A DNA stretch of 64,000 nucleotides from the NCBI GenBank assembly GCA_947500445.1, contig CANMSB010000006.1, positions 62,001-126,000 on the forward strand. The letters run 5' to 3'. Position 1 is the stretch's first letter, and every line of letters starts with the position of its first letter. The notes below the pieces were generated by a model, which was not told the origin of the DNA, did no database searches, and worked only from the letters and a program-made list of their open reading frames with translations. The position numbers and the translations under genes were made by a program. Source of the DNA: an uncultured Flavobacteriaceae bacterium (GTDB lineage Bacteria > Bacteroidota > Bacteroidia > Flavobacteriales > Flavobacteriaceae). Shown here piece after piece: positions 9,193 through 18,055 of this stretch.

Positions 9193-9236
9193 GCTTGAAA
9201 CTTAAATCTGAATATTAACTTAACCTGAACAACAGT

Positions 9237-9335
9237 ATGCTCTACGATACCTACGGAGAGGAATATTTAAATTTCCTTCAAGATCTAAACGAAATTTTAA
9301 GTTTAAATGAATTGGTAGAGTTAGACTACATGTAG
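9237..9335 (+). CDS. Microprotein 1 (32 residues), paralogous to the next gene
   Basis: An ATG-TAG reading frame of 33 codons encodes an acidic peptide with the core Y-L-N-F-L-Q-D-L-N-E-I-L. The next small frame has Y-L-N-F-I-E-D-L-N-E-I-L. Across these 12 codon pairs, three codons are identical, seven differ synonymously and two change conservatively (Leu/Ile, Gln/Glu), which is the pattern of selection on the protein. There is no signal peptide or membrane helix. The function is unknown and I do not recognise the family. An amphipathic helix acting as a small binding partner or regulator is possible. Confidence 0.65.
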   Translation: MLYDTYGEEYLNFLQDLNEILSLNELVELDYM

Positions 9336-9370
9336 TCTACACTTATGTCCTAAATCTAAACCCTACAATT

Positions 9371-9472
9371 ATGGCAAAACAGAATCCCGACAACGCGGCG
9401 TATCTCAATTTTATTGAGGACCTCAATGAAATCCTAACCGATTTTGAAATCAACAAACTAAATTATTCTTAG
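9371..9472 (+). CDS. Microprotein 2 (33 residues), paralogous to the previous gene
   Basis: This ATG-TAG frame of 34 codons begins M-A-K-Q-N-P-D-N and then shares the Y-L-N-F-[LI]-[QE]-D-L-N-E-I-L core with microprotein 1. The 35-base gap between the frames and the absence of a terminator between them suggest one bicistronic transcript ending at the terminator at 9490-9510. Codon differences from its partner are mostly third-position, which argues against chance similarity. The gene is far below normal annotation cut-offs. Function unknown. Confidence 0.7.
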   Translation: MAKQNPDNAAYLNFIEDLNEILTDFEINKLNYS

Positions 9473-9489
9473 GCATTGCCTAAAAAAAA

Positions 9490-9510
9490 AGGCCCCTTAC
9501 AAAGGGGCCT
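9490..9510. terminator. Bidirectional intrinsic terminator between microprotein 2 and rpoD
   Basis: AGGCCCCTT (9490-9498) and AAGGGGCCT (9502-9510) form a perfect nine-base stem with loop ACA, flanked by an A-run on the left and a T-run on the right. It can therefore terminate the plus-strand microprotein transcript and the minus-strand rpoD transcript. Confidence 0.92.
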
Positions 9511-9533
9511 TTTTTTTATTCGGTCAGCTTAAA

Positions 9534-10397
9534 CTATCCCAAATAGGTCTTCAACATTTTACTTCTAGAGTTGTGTCTTAATTTCCGGATGGCTTTTTCA
9601 CGAATCTGACGTACCCTTTCCCTGGTAAGGTCAAAAGTAAGCCCTATCTCCGCCAAAGTCATCGATTGCTGGTCACCGATACCATAGTACAATTTCACGA
9701 CATCGGCCTCTCTTGGCGACAAGGTCTCTAAAGCACGATTAATTTCGGTGTTTAACGACTGTTGCATCAGTATTTTGTCCGGCTTGGGAGATTCCCCGGC
9801 ACGCAGAACATCGTACAGGTTGGAATCCTCACCTTCGCGCAAGGGGGCATCCATAGAAACGTGTCTCCCGGAGTTTTTCAAGGACTGCTGTACTTCGTTT
9901 ACGGTCATTTCCAATTCCTTGGCAATCTCTTCCGCTGACGGCGGTCGCTCATGCGCCTGCTCCAAATAAGAAAAGGTCTTTTTAATTTTATTAATGGAAC
10001 CAATTTTATTCAAAGGGAGTCGTACGACCCTTGACTGTTCGGCCAAAGCCTGCAAAATCGATTGTCGGATCCACCATACGGCGTAAGATATGAACTTGAA
10101 CCCACGGGTTTCATCAAAGCGTTTTGCCGCTTTTACAAGACCTACGTTACCTTCATTGATCAAATCGGGCAATGTTAGCCCTTGGTTTTGGTATTGTTTT
10201 GCCACCGATACTACAAAACGAAGGTTGGCTGTCGTTAGTTTTTCCAAGGCGGCTTGATCTCCGTCCCTAATTTTCTGGGCCAATTCAACTTCCTCGCTGG
10301 CGGTTATTAAGTCAATTTTACTAATATCCTGCAAGTATTTGTCCAACGATTTTGATTCTCTGTTGGTTACCTGCTTGATAATTTTTAGTTGCCTCAT
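9534..10397 (-). CDS. rpoD: Primary RNA polymerase sigma factor RpoD/SigA
   Basis: This 287-residue sigma-70 protein has sigma regions 1.2 (about residues 16-50), 2 (about 55-125, with the conserved A-V-W-W-I-R-Q-S-I segment), 3 (about 135-205) and 4 (about 220-280, with a [12 protein letters not shown] helix-turn-helix). As in other Bacteroidota, it is short and lacks region 1.1. It directs housekeeping transcription and recognises the TAnnTTTG-type promoters of this phylum. The gene stands alone and ends at a strong terminator. It provides a good taxonomic anchor for the window. Confidence 0.97.
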   Translation of the reverse strand: MRQLKIIKQVTNRESKSLDKYLQDISKIDLITASEEVELAQKIRDGDQAALEKLTTANLRFVVSVAKQYQNQGLTLPDLINEGNVGLVKAAKRFDETRGFKFISYAVWWIRQSILQALAEQSRVVRLPLNKIGSINKIKKTFSYLEQAHERPPSAEEIAKELEMTVNEVQQSLKNSGRHVSMDAPLREGEDSNLYDVLRAGESPKPDKILMQQSLNTEINRALETLSPREADVVKLYYGIGDQQSMTLAEIGLTFDLTRERVRQIREKAIRKLRHNSRSKMLKTYLG

Positions 10398-10918
10398 ATA
10401 TGATTAATTTGATTTTGGTTTACTTCAAGTTTCCATAATACATTTTTAAATGCTCTAATCCAAACGAATTAGCTTATTATTATACATTTTTTATCAGTTT
10501 ATCCCCACTTTTACACACCATGTTCATCGAAATTTAGCCTCTTTTCATTTAATTAATTTTATTGTTTTTGCTGCTTCCTTAGCGATATATAGGGTTTTGA
10601 CAGGTATTTTAGGCATCAAGGCAAGCATTATGCAACTATTATAAAAATGCATCCGGATTACGATAGGTTTGTAAGAAATTCTAACATGGGGCAGCGTATC
10701 GCATAGTGGCAATACACCATTTGCTCCTTATTTTGGGCAAGAAACTGGAAAGCGCTAGCATAGCTGGTTATGGGTATATGACGTGGTGGTTCAAAAACTG
10801 AAAAACAAAGAATGGCGCTACTATGACAACGATGGGACAAAACAGTAACGGAACAGGAGTTCTCTGTTTTAAAGATGCATATTCCGAAGGTGTATCGTAT
10901 TTTTGAATTCTAAAGTGT
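10398..10918. other. Intergenic region between divergent rpoD and FAD oxidoreductase
   Basis: This 521-base AT-rich gap separates two divergent genes. TATTTTTG at 10898-10905 matches TAnnTTTG upstream of the 10919 start but lacks a clear -33 partner. I see no convincing small gene, tRNA or strong hairpin. It most likely holds the promoters of both genes. Confidence 0.6.
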
Positions 10919-12169
10919 ATGAAAATGGCAGAGATTTCCCCAAAAATCGCAATCATCGGTGCCGGGCTCAGTGGTTTGGTTGCCGCCATAACCCTTGAAA
11001 AAAAGGGATATAGACCAACGATATATGAAGCTTCCGATAGTATTGGGGGAAGGGTGAAAACCGATATGGTAGATGGTATTCCAATGGATCATGGTTTTCA
11101 AGTGTTGTTGACCGCCTATCCCGCTGCTCAAAAATACTTGGATTACGAAGATTTACAACTACAACATTTTTTGCCGGGATCACTTTTACTCGATGGTCAA
11201 AACCGCTCTAAAATAGGAGACCCGCTCCGTGATATCGGTTTTTTAGTGCCTACGGTGTTTTCCAAAGTAGGTAGCCTAAGGGACAAATGGAAAATTTTTA
11301 AGCTTTCCATTAGCCTTAAAAAAATGTCCATACAAGAAGTTTTTGAAGGACCGGACGAATCTACTTTGTCCTATCTACAGGGGTATGGTTTTTCCGCTAA
11401 AATGATAGACACCTTTTTTCTTCCCTTTTTCTCCGGAATCTTTTTGGAGGATGCTTTGGCAACATCGGCCAAAATGTTTCGTTTCGTATACAAAATGTTC
11501 TCCGAGGGCAGTGCCGCAGTTCCCAAAAATGGAATGCAGGAAATACCTGCTCAATTAAGGGCGCAATTGAAACACACGACTATTGTATTCAACGGCACTG
11601 TAGCCAATGTCGAGGGGAATACGTTGGAATTCTCACAAGGGAACAAAGCGGAATTTGATTTGCTATTGATCGCTACCGACCCTACTAGCATGCTTCCACA
11701 GCTTGTACCGACACCCGTCACCTGGCAAAGTACGGAAACCCTCTACTTTAAACTAGCGTCCACCGCCGGTTTTAAAGCTCCTATAATCGGTCTGGTGACG
11801 GACAAGGACAGTTTGATCAATAATGTTCATTTCGTTACCGATGTGTTACCGGGCAAAAGAGATCATGCGATGTTATCGGTAACCATCGTCGCAAAACATT
11901 CCTTGTCCGAAACCGAAAAAATCGATAGGGTGAAAAAAGAGCTCGCGGCACATTGCGGGTTCAGTGAAATAACCTTGATAAAGAGCTATCGTATCGAAAA
12001 GGCATTGCCGATATTAAAAACGCCCACCTATGATAGCCGAATCGGAAAATATACCGATACCGTCTATCTGGCGGGAGACTATTTGGCCAATGGCAGCATC
12101 AACGCGGCGATGCTTTCCGGCGAAACTGCGGCCAAAGAAATGATCACGGCAATGGAAACCGTTATATGA
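10919..12169 (+). CDS. NAD(P)/FAD-dependent amine-oxidase-type oxidoreductase
   Basis: This 416-residue flavoprotein has an N-terminal dinucleotide-binding motif (G-A-G-L-S-G, about residues 14-19) and the following G-G-R-V motif near residue 47. This is the layout of the protoporphyrinogen oxidase, phytoene desaturase and monoamine oxidase superfamily. A C-terminal segment with A-G-D-Y-L-A-N-G-S-I-N closes the FAD site. The substrate cannot be assigned. The start at 10919 is followed two codons later by another ATG, and either could be used. The stop overlaps the start of the DUF6155 gene by four bases (ATGA), implying translational coupling. Confidence 0.85.
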   Translation: MKMAEISPKIAIIGAGLSGLVAAITLEKKGYRPTIYEASDSIGGRVKTDMVDGIPMDHGFQVLLTAYPAAQKYLDYEDLQLQHFLPGSLLLDGQNRSKIGDPLRDIGFLVPTVFSKVGSLRDKWKIFKLSISLKKMSIQEVFEGPDESTLSYLQGYGFSAKMIDTFFLPFFSGIFLEDALATSAKMFRFVYKMFSEGSAAVPKNGMQEIPAQLRAQLKHTTIVFNGTVANVEGNTLEFSQGNKAEFDLLLIATDPTSMLPQLVPTPVTWQSTETLYFKLASTAGFKAPIIGLVTDKDSLINNVHFVTDVLPGKRDHAMLSVTIVAKHSLSETEKIDRVKKELAAHCGFSEITLIKSYRIEKALPILKTPTYDSRIGKYTDTVYLAGDYLANGSINAAMLSGETAAKEMITAMETVI

Positions 12170-12714
12170 GCAAAAGACAATTAAAAAAATACCTCTCGGA
12201 AATCCCGAAAGAAGCTTTGGAAGAACAGCTGTTGGACCTTTATCAACGGTTTTCGGTGGTAAAGGAATACTACGACTTTGTTTTCAATCCCAAGGAAGAC
12301 AAAATGGTCCAGGAAGCGAAGGCGAAAATTTCCAACGAGTACTTTCCCCTACGTCGAAAACGCCCTAAGGCAAGACGCTCGGTAGCCCAGAAATTTATAA
12401 AGCATTTCCAAAAACTGGGTATGGACGCTCCTATGGTCGCAGATTTGATGCTTTATAATATCGAAATCGCCCAAACCTTCGCTTCGGAAAAGAACGTACC
12501 CGATGCCTTTTATAAAAGTATGCTGAACTCCTTTGAAGAAGCGGTACGGTATATCTCCATCAACGCGTTGTTGGATGCATATCGTCCGAGAATTGAGAAA
12601 ATATATGTGGTTACCCAAACCGGGGCATGGTTGTTATCGGAAGGTTTTTCACGGGTGTACGACGGTATCGATACCGATACGAAAGCGAATAACGATTTCC
12701 TAAACGAAATATAA
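12166..12714 (+). CDS. DUF6155 family protein
   Basis: This 182-residue soluble protein is mostly helical and rich in charged residues. Its overall pattern (early K-K-Y-L near the N terminus, E-Y-Y-D-F, A-K-I-x-N-E-Y-F-P) matches what I recall of the uncharacterised DUF6155 family. No catalytic motif is evident. It overlaps the upstream oxidoreductase by four bases and ends one base before the dehydrogenase start, so the three genes look like an operon. Function unknown. Confidence 0.75.
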   Translation: MSKRQLKKYLSEIPKEALEEQLLDLYQRFSVVKEYYDFVFNPKEDKMVQEAKAKISNEYFPLRRKRPKARRSVAQKFIKHFQKLGMDAPMVADLMLYNIEIAQTFASEKNVPDAFYKSMLNSFEEAVRYISINALLDAYRPRIEKIYVVTQTGAWLLSEGFSRVYDGIDTDTKANNDFLNEI

Positions 12715-12715
12715 A

Positions 12716-13645
12716 ATGGGCATAGTAGTGTTGAGACAGGATGGAAAAGCCGATGAATGGAAACGGGCGTTACGTAATTTCGCGCCAGAAGTTCCCGTTT
12801 ATTCGGCGGAAGAGCCCCATCCGAAAGCAGAAATAGAAATGGCCTTGGTGTGGAAACATCCAAAAGGAAGCTTATCGGAATACCCAAACCTGAAATGCAT
12901 TGCTTCCTCTGGAGCCGGGGTCGACTTTATTTTTAAGGATACCCAGGCCCCGTTGCACCTGCCCATCACCCGAGTGGTGGACCCTATTTTGGCAAAGGAC
13001 ATGGCGGAGCATGTTATTGCAACGGTTTTTGCACACTTGAAAAACGTAAATACCTATAAACTGCAGCAGTTTGACCAAACATGGAAACCAAGGACCTACC
13101 TAAGAATGAAAGAGGTTACCATTGGAATACTCGGGTTAGGGGAATTGGGCGCTTTTACCGCTACGGAACTTTCTACAATAGGCTTCAAGGTACAAGGATG
13201 GTCCCGATCCCAAAAAGAAATCACATCAGTAACCACTTTTAACGGTCCGGACCAATTGGATTTGTTTTTGGGGAGTACCGATGTTTTGGTCTGTTTGCTG
13301 CCTTTGACACCGAATACCCAAGGAATTTTAAATAAAAAAATCTTCGAAAAGCTTCCCAAAAATGCCTTTTTGATCAATGTGGCCCGTGGTGGCCATCTCA
13401 ATGACGACGACCTACTGGAAGCATTGGACAGCGGCCATTTGAGTGGTGCCGCTCTGGATGTTTTCCATACCGAACCCTTACCGGGGCCGCACCCTTTTTG
13501 GCAACATCCGAAAGTACATATGAGTCCGCATTGCGCAAGTGTTTCCGATACCGAATCGGTGGTACCACAAATAATAGCCAACTACAAACGCTTAAAAACT
13601 GGTAAGGCCTTAGAAAACGAGATATCCAAAACACAGGGGTATTGA
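12716..13645 (+). CDS. D-isomer 2-hydroxyacid dehydrogenase, glyoxylate/hydroxypyruvate reductase A-like
   Basis: This 309-residue enzyme shows the NAD(P)-binding G-I-L-G-L-G-E-L-G motif (about 137-145) followed by basic residues, consistent with NADPH preference. The catalytic triad of the family is visible: Arg224 (N-V-A-R-G-G), Glu253 (H-T-E-P-L-P) and His272 (M-S-P-H-C-A). Overall it resembles GhrA, which reduces glyoxylate and hydroxypyruvate, but the physiological 2-oxoacid is not certain. It is the third gene of a tightly packed operon. Confidence 0.88.
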   Translation: MGIVVLRQDGKADEWKRALRNFAPEVPVYSAEEPHPKAEIEMALVWKHPKGSLSEYPNLKCIASSGAGVDFIFKDTQAPLHLPITRVVDPILAKDMAEHVIATVFAHLKNVNTYKLQQFDQTWKPRTYLRMKEVTIGILGLGELGAFTATELSTIGFKVQGWSRSQKEITSVTTFNGPDQLDLFLGSTDVLVCLLPLTPNTQGILNKKIFEKLPKNAFLINVARGGHLNDDDLLEALDSGHLSGAALDVFHTEPLPGPHPFWQHPKVHMSPHCASVSDTESVVPQIIANYKRLKTGKALENEISKTQGY

Positions 13646-13851
13646 ACTGATTTCCATGCCGTCACTAAATTTGGGGTACTGTTGTTCCCTTTTGACACTG
13701 GCAAATGGAATCTTCTGAACCGTAGGGTTTTGTTGCATTTGATGCAGTATTTCCCGCTTTATATTTTTATGAAGGAGAAATTTCCGTTAGTTTTGCAAAA
13801 TTCGGAACAATGGAATAGCCCCGATCCGATAACGTTAAACCACCTACTTAC

Positions 13852-15357
13852 TTGGAATTACAAAAGACCAACGAAAAAACGCTCTACAATTATCAGATAG
13901 AGGATTTGAATACGATTTTCGAATACCTCGATTCTGCCGAATCCGGTAATTTGCTGTACCAACTCCCTACTGGTGGCGGTAAAACCGTGGTTTTTTCCGA
14001 AATCGCGAAACGGTTCATCGAACGCAAAAAGAAAAAAGTGGTGGTACTGACCCACCGGATAGAACTGAGCGTACAGACCTCAAAAATGTTGAACGGATTT
14101 GGGGTCAAGAACAAGATCATTAATAGCGGCGTAAAAGAATTGCACGATCAGGATGAGTTCATGTGCTTTGTGGCCATGGTGGAGACGCTCAACAACCGTT
14201 TGCAGGAAGAAAAAGTGGCCATCAACAACATTGGTCTGGTCATTATCGATGAGGCCCATTACAATTCTTTTCGAAAATTGTTCAAGTATTTTGAAAATGC
14301 GGCTATTTTAGGGGTTACCGCTACACCCTTGAGTTCCAATATAAAATTACCGATGAAGGACAACTATCAAAAGTTGATCATCGGGGAATCGATAAGTTCG
14401 CTTATCGAGAAAAAGTTTTTGGCAAAGGCAAACATGTATAATTACGATGTAAGCCTACAAAGCCTTAAACTCGGGATAAACGGGGATTACACAGTAAAAT
14501 CATCCGACGAGCTGTACAGCAACCAAAGCATGTTGGGGAAGCTGGTCACCGCTTATAACGAAATAGCAAAAGGCACCAAGACCCTGATATTCAATAACGG
14601 CATCAACACCTCGCGCTACGTATACGAGACCTTTAAAAAAGGAGGGTATAATGTTCGGCATCTCGACAATAAGAATACGGCTGCTGAACGGAAGGAGATA
14701 CTTAGTTGGTTCTCGGAAACGCCGGATGCCATACTTACATCGGTCAGTATTTTGACCACCGGCTTTGATGAGCCTTCGGTAGAGACCATTATCTTGAACA
14801 GGGCCACCCGTTCGCTTACCTTATATTTCCAAATGATCGGTAGGGGATCCCGGGTATTGCCCAAAAAGGACGAGTTTACGGTTATCGACCTCGGGAACAA
14901 CATTGCACGTTTCGGGATGTGGAACGCTCCGGTAGACTGGCAGGAAATTTTTCATTTTCCCGATTTTTATCTTGAAAACATCAAGAACGACGAGGATATC
15001 GAGCGGGAATTCGTTTATGAAATGCCCCCGGAACTCAGGGCACAGTTCTCCAAATCGACGGAAATCGAATTTGACATCAAGGAAGAGTATAAAAAAGTTT
15101 TTGCCCAGGGCTTACGGTCCAAAGTAGTTTTGGAACGTAGCATTGAACAACACGCAAAAATTTGTGTAGAAAATTCCGAGGATGTTTTTGATGCCCGAAT
15201 TTTGGCCAAACAGCTGAAAGAAGAAATTGCCTATCGTGTACGACAGTATTCTTATTGTATCATGAACAATACCAAAAATTATAAGGAATGGTTGGAAGAG
15301 GATTATGGCCGTAGGCTCCGCTCCAGTATCTCCAAAAAGTTTGCCGATAAAATGTAA
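13852..15357 (+). CDS. DEAD/DEAH-box superfamily 2 helicase
   Basis: This 501-residue protein has the SF2 motifs in order: Walker A G-G-G-K-T (41-45), D-E-A-H (133-136), T-A-T-P, motif V T-T-G-F-D-E-P-S, and motif VI Q-M-I-G-R-G-S-R. A C-terminal extension of about 150 residues has no motif I recognise. The family (RecG/UvrB/RAD25-like SF2) unwinds or translocates on nucleic acid. The start is a TTG; it lies just upstream of the L-Y-N-Y-Q segment that precedes motif I, so little can be missing. No nuclease or methylase partner is adjacent, which argues against a restriction or defence system. Confidence 0.9.
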   Translation: MELQKTNEKTLYNYQIEDLNTIFEYLDSAESGNLLYQLPTGGGKTVVFSEIAKRFIERKKKKVVVLTHRIELSVQTSKMLNGFGVKNKIINSGVKELHDQDEFMCFVAMVETLNNRLQEEKVAINNIGLVIIDEAHYNSFRKLFKYFENAAILGVTATPLSSNIKLPMKDNYQKLIIGESISSLIEKKFLAKANMYNYDVSLQSLKLGINGDYTVKSSDELYSNQSMLGKLVTAYNEIAKGTKTLIFNNGINTSRYVYETFKKGGYNVRHLDNKNTAAERKEILSWFSETPDAILTSVSILTTGFDEPSVETIILNRATRSLTLYFQMIGRGSRVLPKKDEFTVIDLGNNIARFGMWNAPVDWQEIFHFPDFYLENIKNDEDIEREFVYEMPPELRAQFSKSTEIEFDIKEEYKKVFAQGLRSKVVLERSIEQHAKICVENSEDVFDARILAKQLKEEIAYRVRQYSYCIMNNTKNYKEWLEEDYGRRLRSSISKKFADKM

Positions 15358-15428
15358 ACCATAAAAAATACTACGGCAGCCGTTCAAAAGTTAGCCGTTA
15401 TAGCGCCACCTCATTAAAAACGAACTGT

Positions 15429-16706
15429 ATGCCGACAAAACGTCTTTTGATCATCGGTTTTAGTTGGCCGGAACCCAATGCCAGTGCTGCGGGCTCGCGT
15501 ATGCTGCAGTTGATCCGTTTTTTTATCGATGAGCACTATGAAATCACCTTGGCCTCGACCGCAAAGCTCCCGGAGCATCCAGTGGATTGGAACGGATTAG
15601 GGGTGCAAACGGTATCGATACTGTTGAACGATGCTTCCTTTGACGATTTTCTTAAAACCATCCGGCCCGATGTGGTATTGTTCGACCGTTATCTGACCGA
15701 AGAACAATTCGGCTGGCGGATAGCCCAACAGTTGCCCCAGGCATTGCGTATTTTGGATACGGAAGATTTGCACTCCCTAAGAAAATCGCGAAGAACGGTA
15801 CTCGAAAAAGGGGGGATTTTTGAAACTTCCGATTGGTTGAACAACGATATCACAAAAAGAGAGCTGGCCAGCATTTACCGATGCGATGTTTCCCTGATCA
15901 TTTCTTCTTTTGAAATGGAGCTTTTACAAAATAGGGCAGGGGTGTCCAAATCGTTATTGCTGTGGCTGCCTTTTATGGCCGAAAAGTTAACATTGGAGAA
16001 AGTTGCCGCCTGGCCCGTTTTCGAAACGCGAAAGCATTTTATGTTCATCGGCACCGGCAGGCATGCACCAAATGTTGATGCCGTAATCCAGTTAAAGCGG
16101 CACCTATGGCCCGCCATCCGAGAAATATTGCCCAATGCGGAACTGCATATCTATGGCAGCTACTTACCCCAACAGTTTAAGGAAATGCACCGCCCTTCCG
16201 ATAATTTTATGGTCATGGGAAATGCGGAAAACGTCTCCCTTGTTATGCACAAATACCGACTACAATTGGTCCCTTTACGTTTTGGTGCCGGAATAAAGGG
16301 AAAGCTGTTCGATAGCATGCGCAATGGGTTACCGAGCGTTACTACCACCATAGGCGCAGAGGGAATGGGGGACGGCCTTTTGTGGAACGGTGCCGTTTGT
16401 GACGATTGGGAAGCATTCGTTCAACAGGCCGTACGGTTGTATCAACTACCCAAAGCATGGCGTACCGCCCAAAACAATGGAAAAATGATGATAGACACCA
16501 ATTACGATAGCGAAGTACATGCGGAACGGTTTCGATCTAAAATTGGCTTCATATCACAACATATACGATTGCATCGTACCAATAATATTATCGGCGGCAT
16601 GCTAATGCACCATACCATGGCCAGCACAAAGTACCTCTCCAAATGGATCGAGGAAAAAAGTAACATTCCTTCATTGGCCGATGGGCCTTTACATAAAAAA
16701 GACTAA
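15429..16706 (+). CDS. Family 4-type (GT-B) glycosyltransferase
   Basis: This 425-residue cytosolic protein has a GT-B layout. The N-terminal Rossmann half starts with L-L-I-I-G-F-S-W-P, and the C-terminal half contains F-I-G-T-G-R-H-A-P-N, a Y-G-S-Y-L-P strand, L-V-P-L-R-F-G-A-G-I-K-G-K and I-G-A-E-G-M. These are hallmarks of family 4-like transferases using nucleotide sugars. Donor and acceptor are unknown. A tail of about 60 residues follows the GT fold. It ends ten bases before the menB start, so the two may be co-transcribed although they have no obvious shared pathway. Confidence 0.85.
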   Translation: MPTKRLLIIGFSWPEPNASAAGSRMLQLIRFFIDEHYEITLASTAKLPEHPVDWNGLGVQTVSILLNDASFDDFLKTIRPDVVLFDRYLTEEQFGWRIAQQLPQALRILDTEDLHSLRKSRRTVLEKGGIFETSDWLNNDITKRELASIYRCDVSLIISSFEMELLQNRAGVSKSLLLWLPFMAEKLTLEKVAAWPVFETRKHFMFIGTGRHAPNVDAVIQLKRHLWPAIREILPNAELHIYGSYLPQQFKEMHRPSDNFMVMGNAENVSLVMHKYRLQLVPLRFGAGIKGKLFDSMRNGLPSVTTTIGAEGMGDGLLWNGAVCDDWEAFVQQAVRLYQLPKAWRTAQNNGKMMIDTNYDSEVHAERFRSKIGFISQHIRLHRTNNIIGGMLMHHTMASTKYLSKWIEEKSNIPSLADGPLHKKD

Positions 16707-16716
16707 AACGAGATAT

Positions 16717-17559
16717 ATGCAAAAACCAGATTGGAAAAAAGCGATCGATTTTGAGGACATCACCTATCAAAAGAGCAATGGTGTTGCCCGTATTGCCTTT
16801 AATCGGCCGAATGTGAGAAATGCGTTCCGACCCAAAACGACCAGTGAGCTGTACCGGGCATTTTATGATGCCCAAGAAGATACCTCCATCGGTGTTGTGC
16901 TGTTATCGGCGGAGGGCCCTTCCACCAAGGACGGTATCTATTCCTTTTGTAGTGGCGGTGACCAGAAAGCCAGGGGCGAACAAGGGTATGTCGGGGAAGA
17001 TGGGATGCATCGTTTGAACATTCTTGAGGTACAACGCCAAATACGGTTTATGCCAAAAGTGGTTATTGCCGTAGTACCGGGTTGGGCCGTTGGTGGTGGG
17101 CACAGTCTGCATGTGGTCTGCGATATGACCTTGGCCAGTAAAGAACATGCCATTTTTAAACAGACCGATGCCGATGTCACCAGTTTCGACGGTGGCTACG
17201 GTTCCGCGTATTTAGCGAAAATGGTGGGACAGAAAAAGGCACGGGAAATTTTCTTTTTGGGCCGGAACTATTCGGCACAGGAAGCATATGAAATGGGAAT
17301 GGTAAATGCCGTGGTACCACACGACGATTTGGAGGATACCGCTTATCAATGGGCACAGGAAGTATTGGAAAAATCGCCAACTTCCATAAAAATGCTAAAG
17401 TTTGCCATGAACCTTACCGATGATGGTATGGTGGGCCAACAAGTATTTGCCGGTGAAGCTACCCGTTTGGCGTATGGTACCGAAGAAGCAAAAGAGGGTA
17501 GAAACGCATTTCTTGAAAAACGGAAACCCGATTTTGGGGACGATAAATGGATTCCCTAA
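16717..17559 (+). CDS. menB: 1,4-dihydroxy-2-naphthoyl-CoA synthase
   Basis: This 280-residue crotonase-fold enzyme cyclises o-succinylbenzoyl-CoA in menaquinone synthesis. Diagnostic segments are C-S-G-G-D-Q, W-A-V-G-G-G-H (oxyanion hole), and Q-T-D-A-D-V with S-F-D-G-G-Y. The Asp-containing Q-T-D-A-D-V segment resembles the bicarbonate-independent MenB type, an inference from family knowledge. The ATG at 16717 was chosen over an in-frame ATG at 16681 that overlaps the upstream gene, because the M-Q-K-P-D-W start fits the family. Other men genes are not in the window. A hairpin terminator follows. Confidence 0.95.
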   Translation: MQKPDWKKAIDFEDITYQKSNGVARIAFNRPNVRNAFRPKTTSELYRAFYDAQEDTSIGVVLLSAEGPSTKDGIYSFCSGGDQKARGEQGYVGEDGMHRLNILEVQRQIRFMPKVVIAVVPGWAVGGGHSLHVVCDMTLASKEHAIFKQTDADVTSFDGGYGSAYLAKMVGQKKAREIFFLGRNYSAQEAYEMGMVNAVVPHDDLEDTAYQWAQEVLEKSPTSIKMLKFAMNLTDDGMVGQQVFAGEATRLAYGTEEAKEGRNAFLEKRKPDFGDDKWIP

Positions 17560-17610
17560 GCGAAGGCGATTCCGTTCATCTTCTAGAGTGGAGCGGTCAG
17601 AAACTAAAAA

Positions 17611-17636
17611 GAGCCCTATCGTTACCGATGGGGCTC
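17611..17636 (+). terminator. Hairpin terminator downstream of menB
   Basis: GAGCCC and GGGCTC (17611-17616, 17631-17636) pair, extended by TATCG/CGATG with one G-T wobble, around loop TTAC. The following U-run is short (CCTTT), so termination strength is moderate. Confidence 0.6.
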
Positions 17637-18055
17637 CTTTACGAGAACACTATATGAAAATGAAAAAATTTAACGCCTTGTTTATTATTACACTGTAAAC
17701 ATACGACGGAACCGAGCGCTGTCATAACTATTGTTGTGAGCTTAGGGAAATATGTGGTGAAAACCTACCTTTTTGTTATGGAACCTATTTTGGGTGGGCA
17801 GCATCCGGTTAGCTTACTTGATTTGTGCGATAAAGGGAATTCAACGATTTACCGATGTGCGTTCGGTGGTAATACCATTTCAAAGTTAAAATGGTATCGG
17901 TTGATGGGGGATTATCTTTAAGAAATTACTCGATTATCAATTGAAGGAATAGCGAAAGATTGGAAGCTGCCGAAATAAATGCAATCGTTTCGGGGCGATA
18001 AATACCGTATTTCCCGCGTAACCGCATTCATAGGGCCTATGCCAAGCGATAAGCC
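17637..18055. other. Non-coding gap between menB and the serine hydrolase, with one palindromic repeat
   Basis: This stretch holds a 14-codon frame at 17654-17698 that looks like the first part of a signal peptide and then stops, and one short palindromic element at 17872-17897. I see no complete gene. The short frame may be a remnant of a lost secreted-protein gene or chance. Confidence 0.55.
17872..17897. repeat. Short palindromic element, copy 1
   Basis: ATACCATTT (17872-17880) pairs with AAATGGTAT (17889-17897) around an eight-base loop. The inner bases equal those of the copy at 63165-63190. It is a short member of the dispersed family described in the findings. TA precedes its left end only. 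Confidence 0.85.

Noticed and set aside
10658-10840. Short minus-strand frame in the rpoD upstream region
   Set aside because: No recognisable pattern and it lies in a likely promoter region.
13852-15357. Helicase considered as part of a defence or restriction system
   Set aside because: Adjacent genes are metabolic; no nuclease, methylase or sensor gene is present next to it.
17654-17698. 14-codon frame beginning like a signal peptide (M-K-M-K-K-F-N-A-L-F)
   Set aside because: It stops right after the hydrophobic start, with no downstream continuation in another frame that I can recognise, so it is likely a remnant or chance.
17736-17921. 61-codon frame on the plus strand
   Set aside because: It spans a palindromic repeat and has no family resemblance; judged to be chance.
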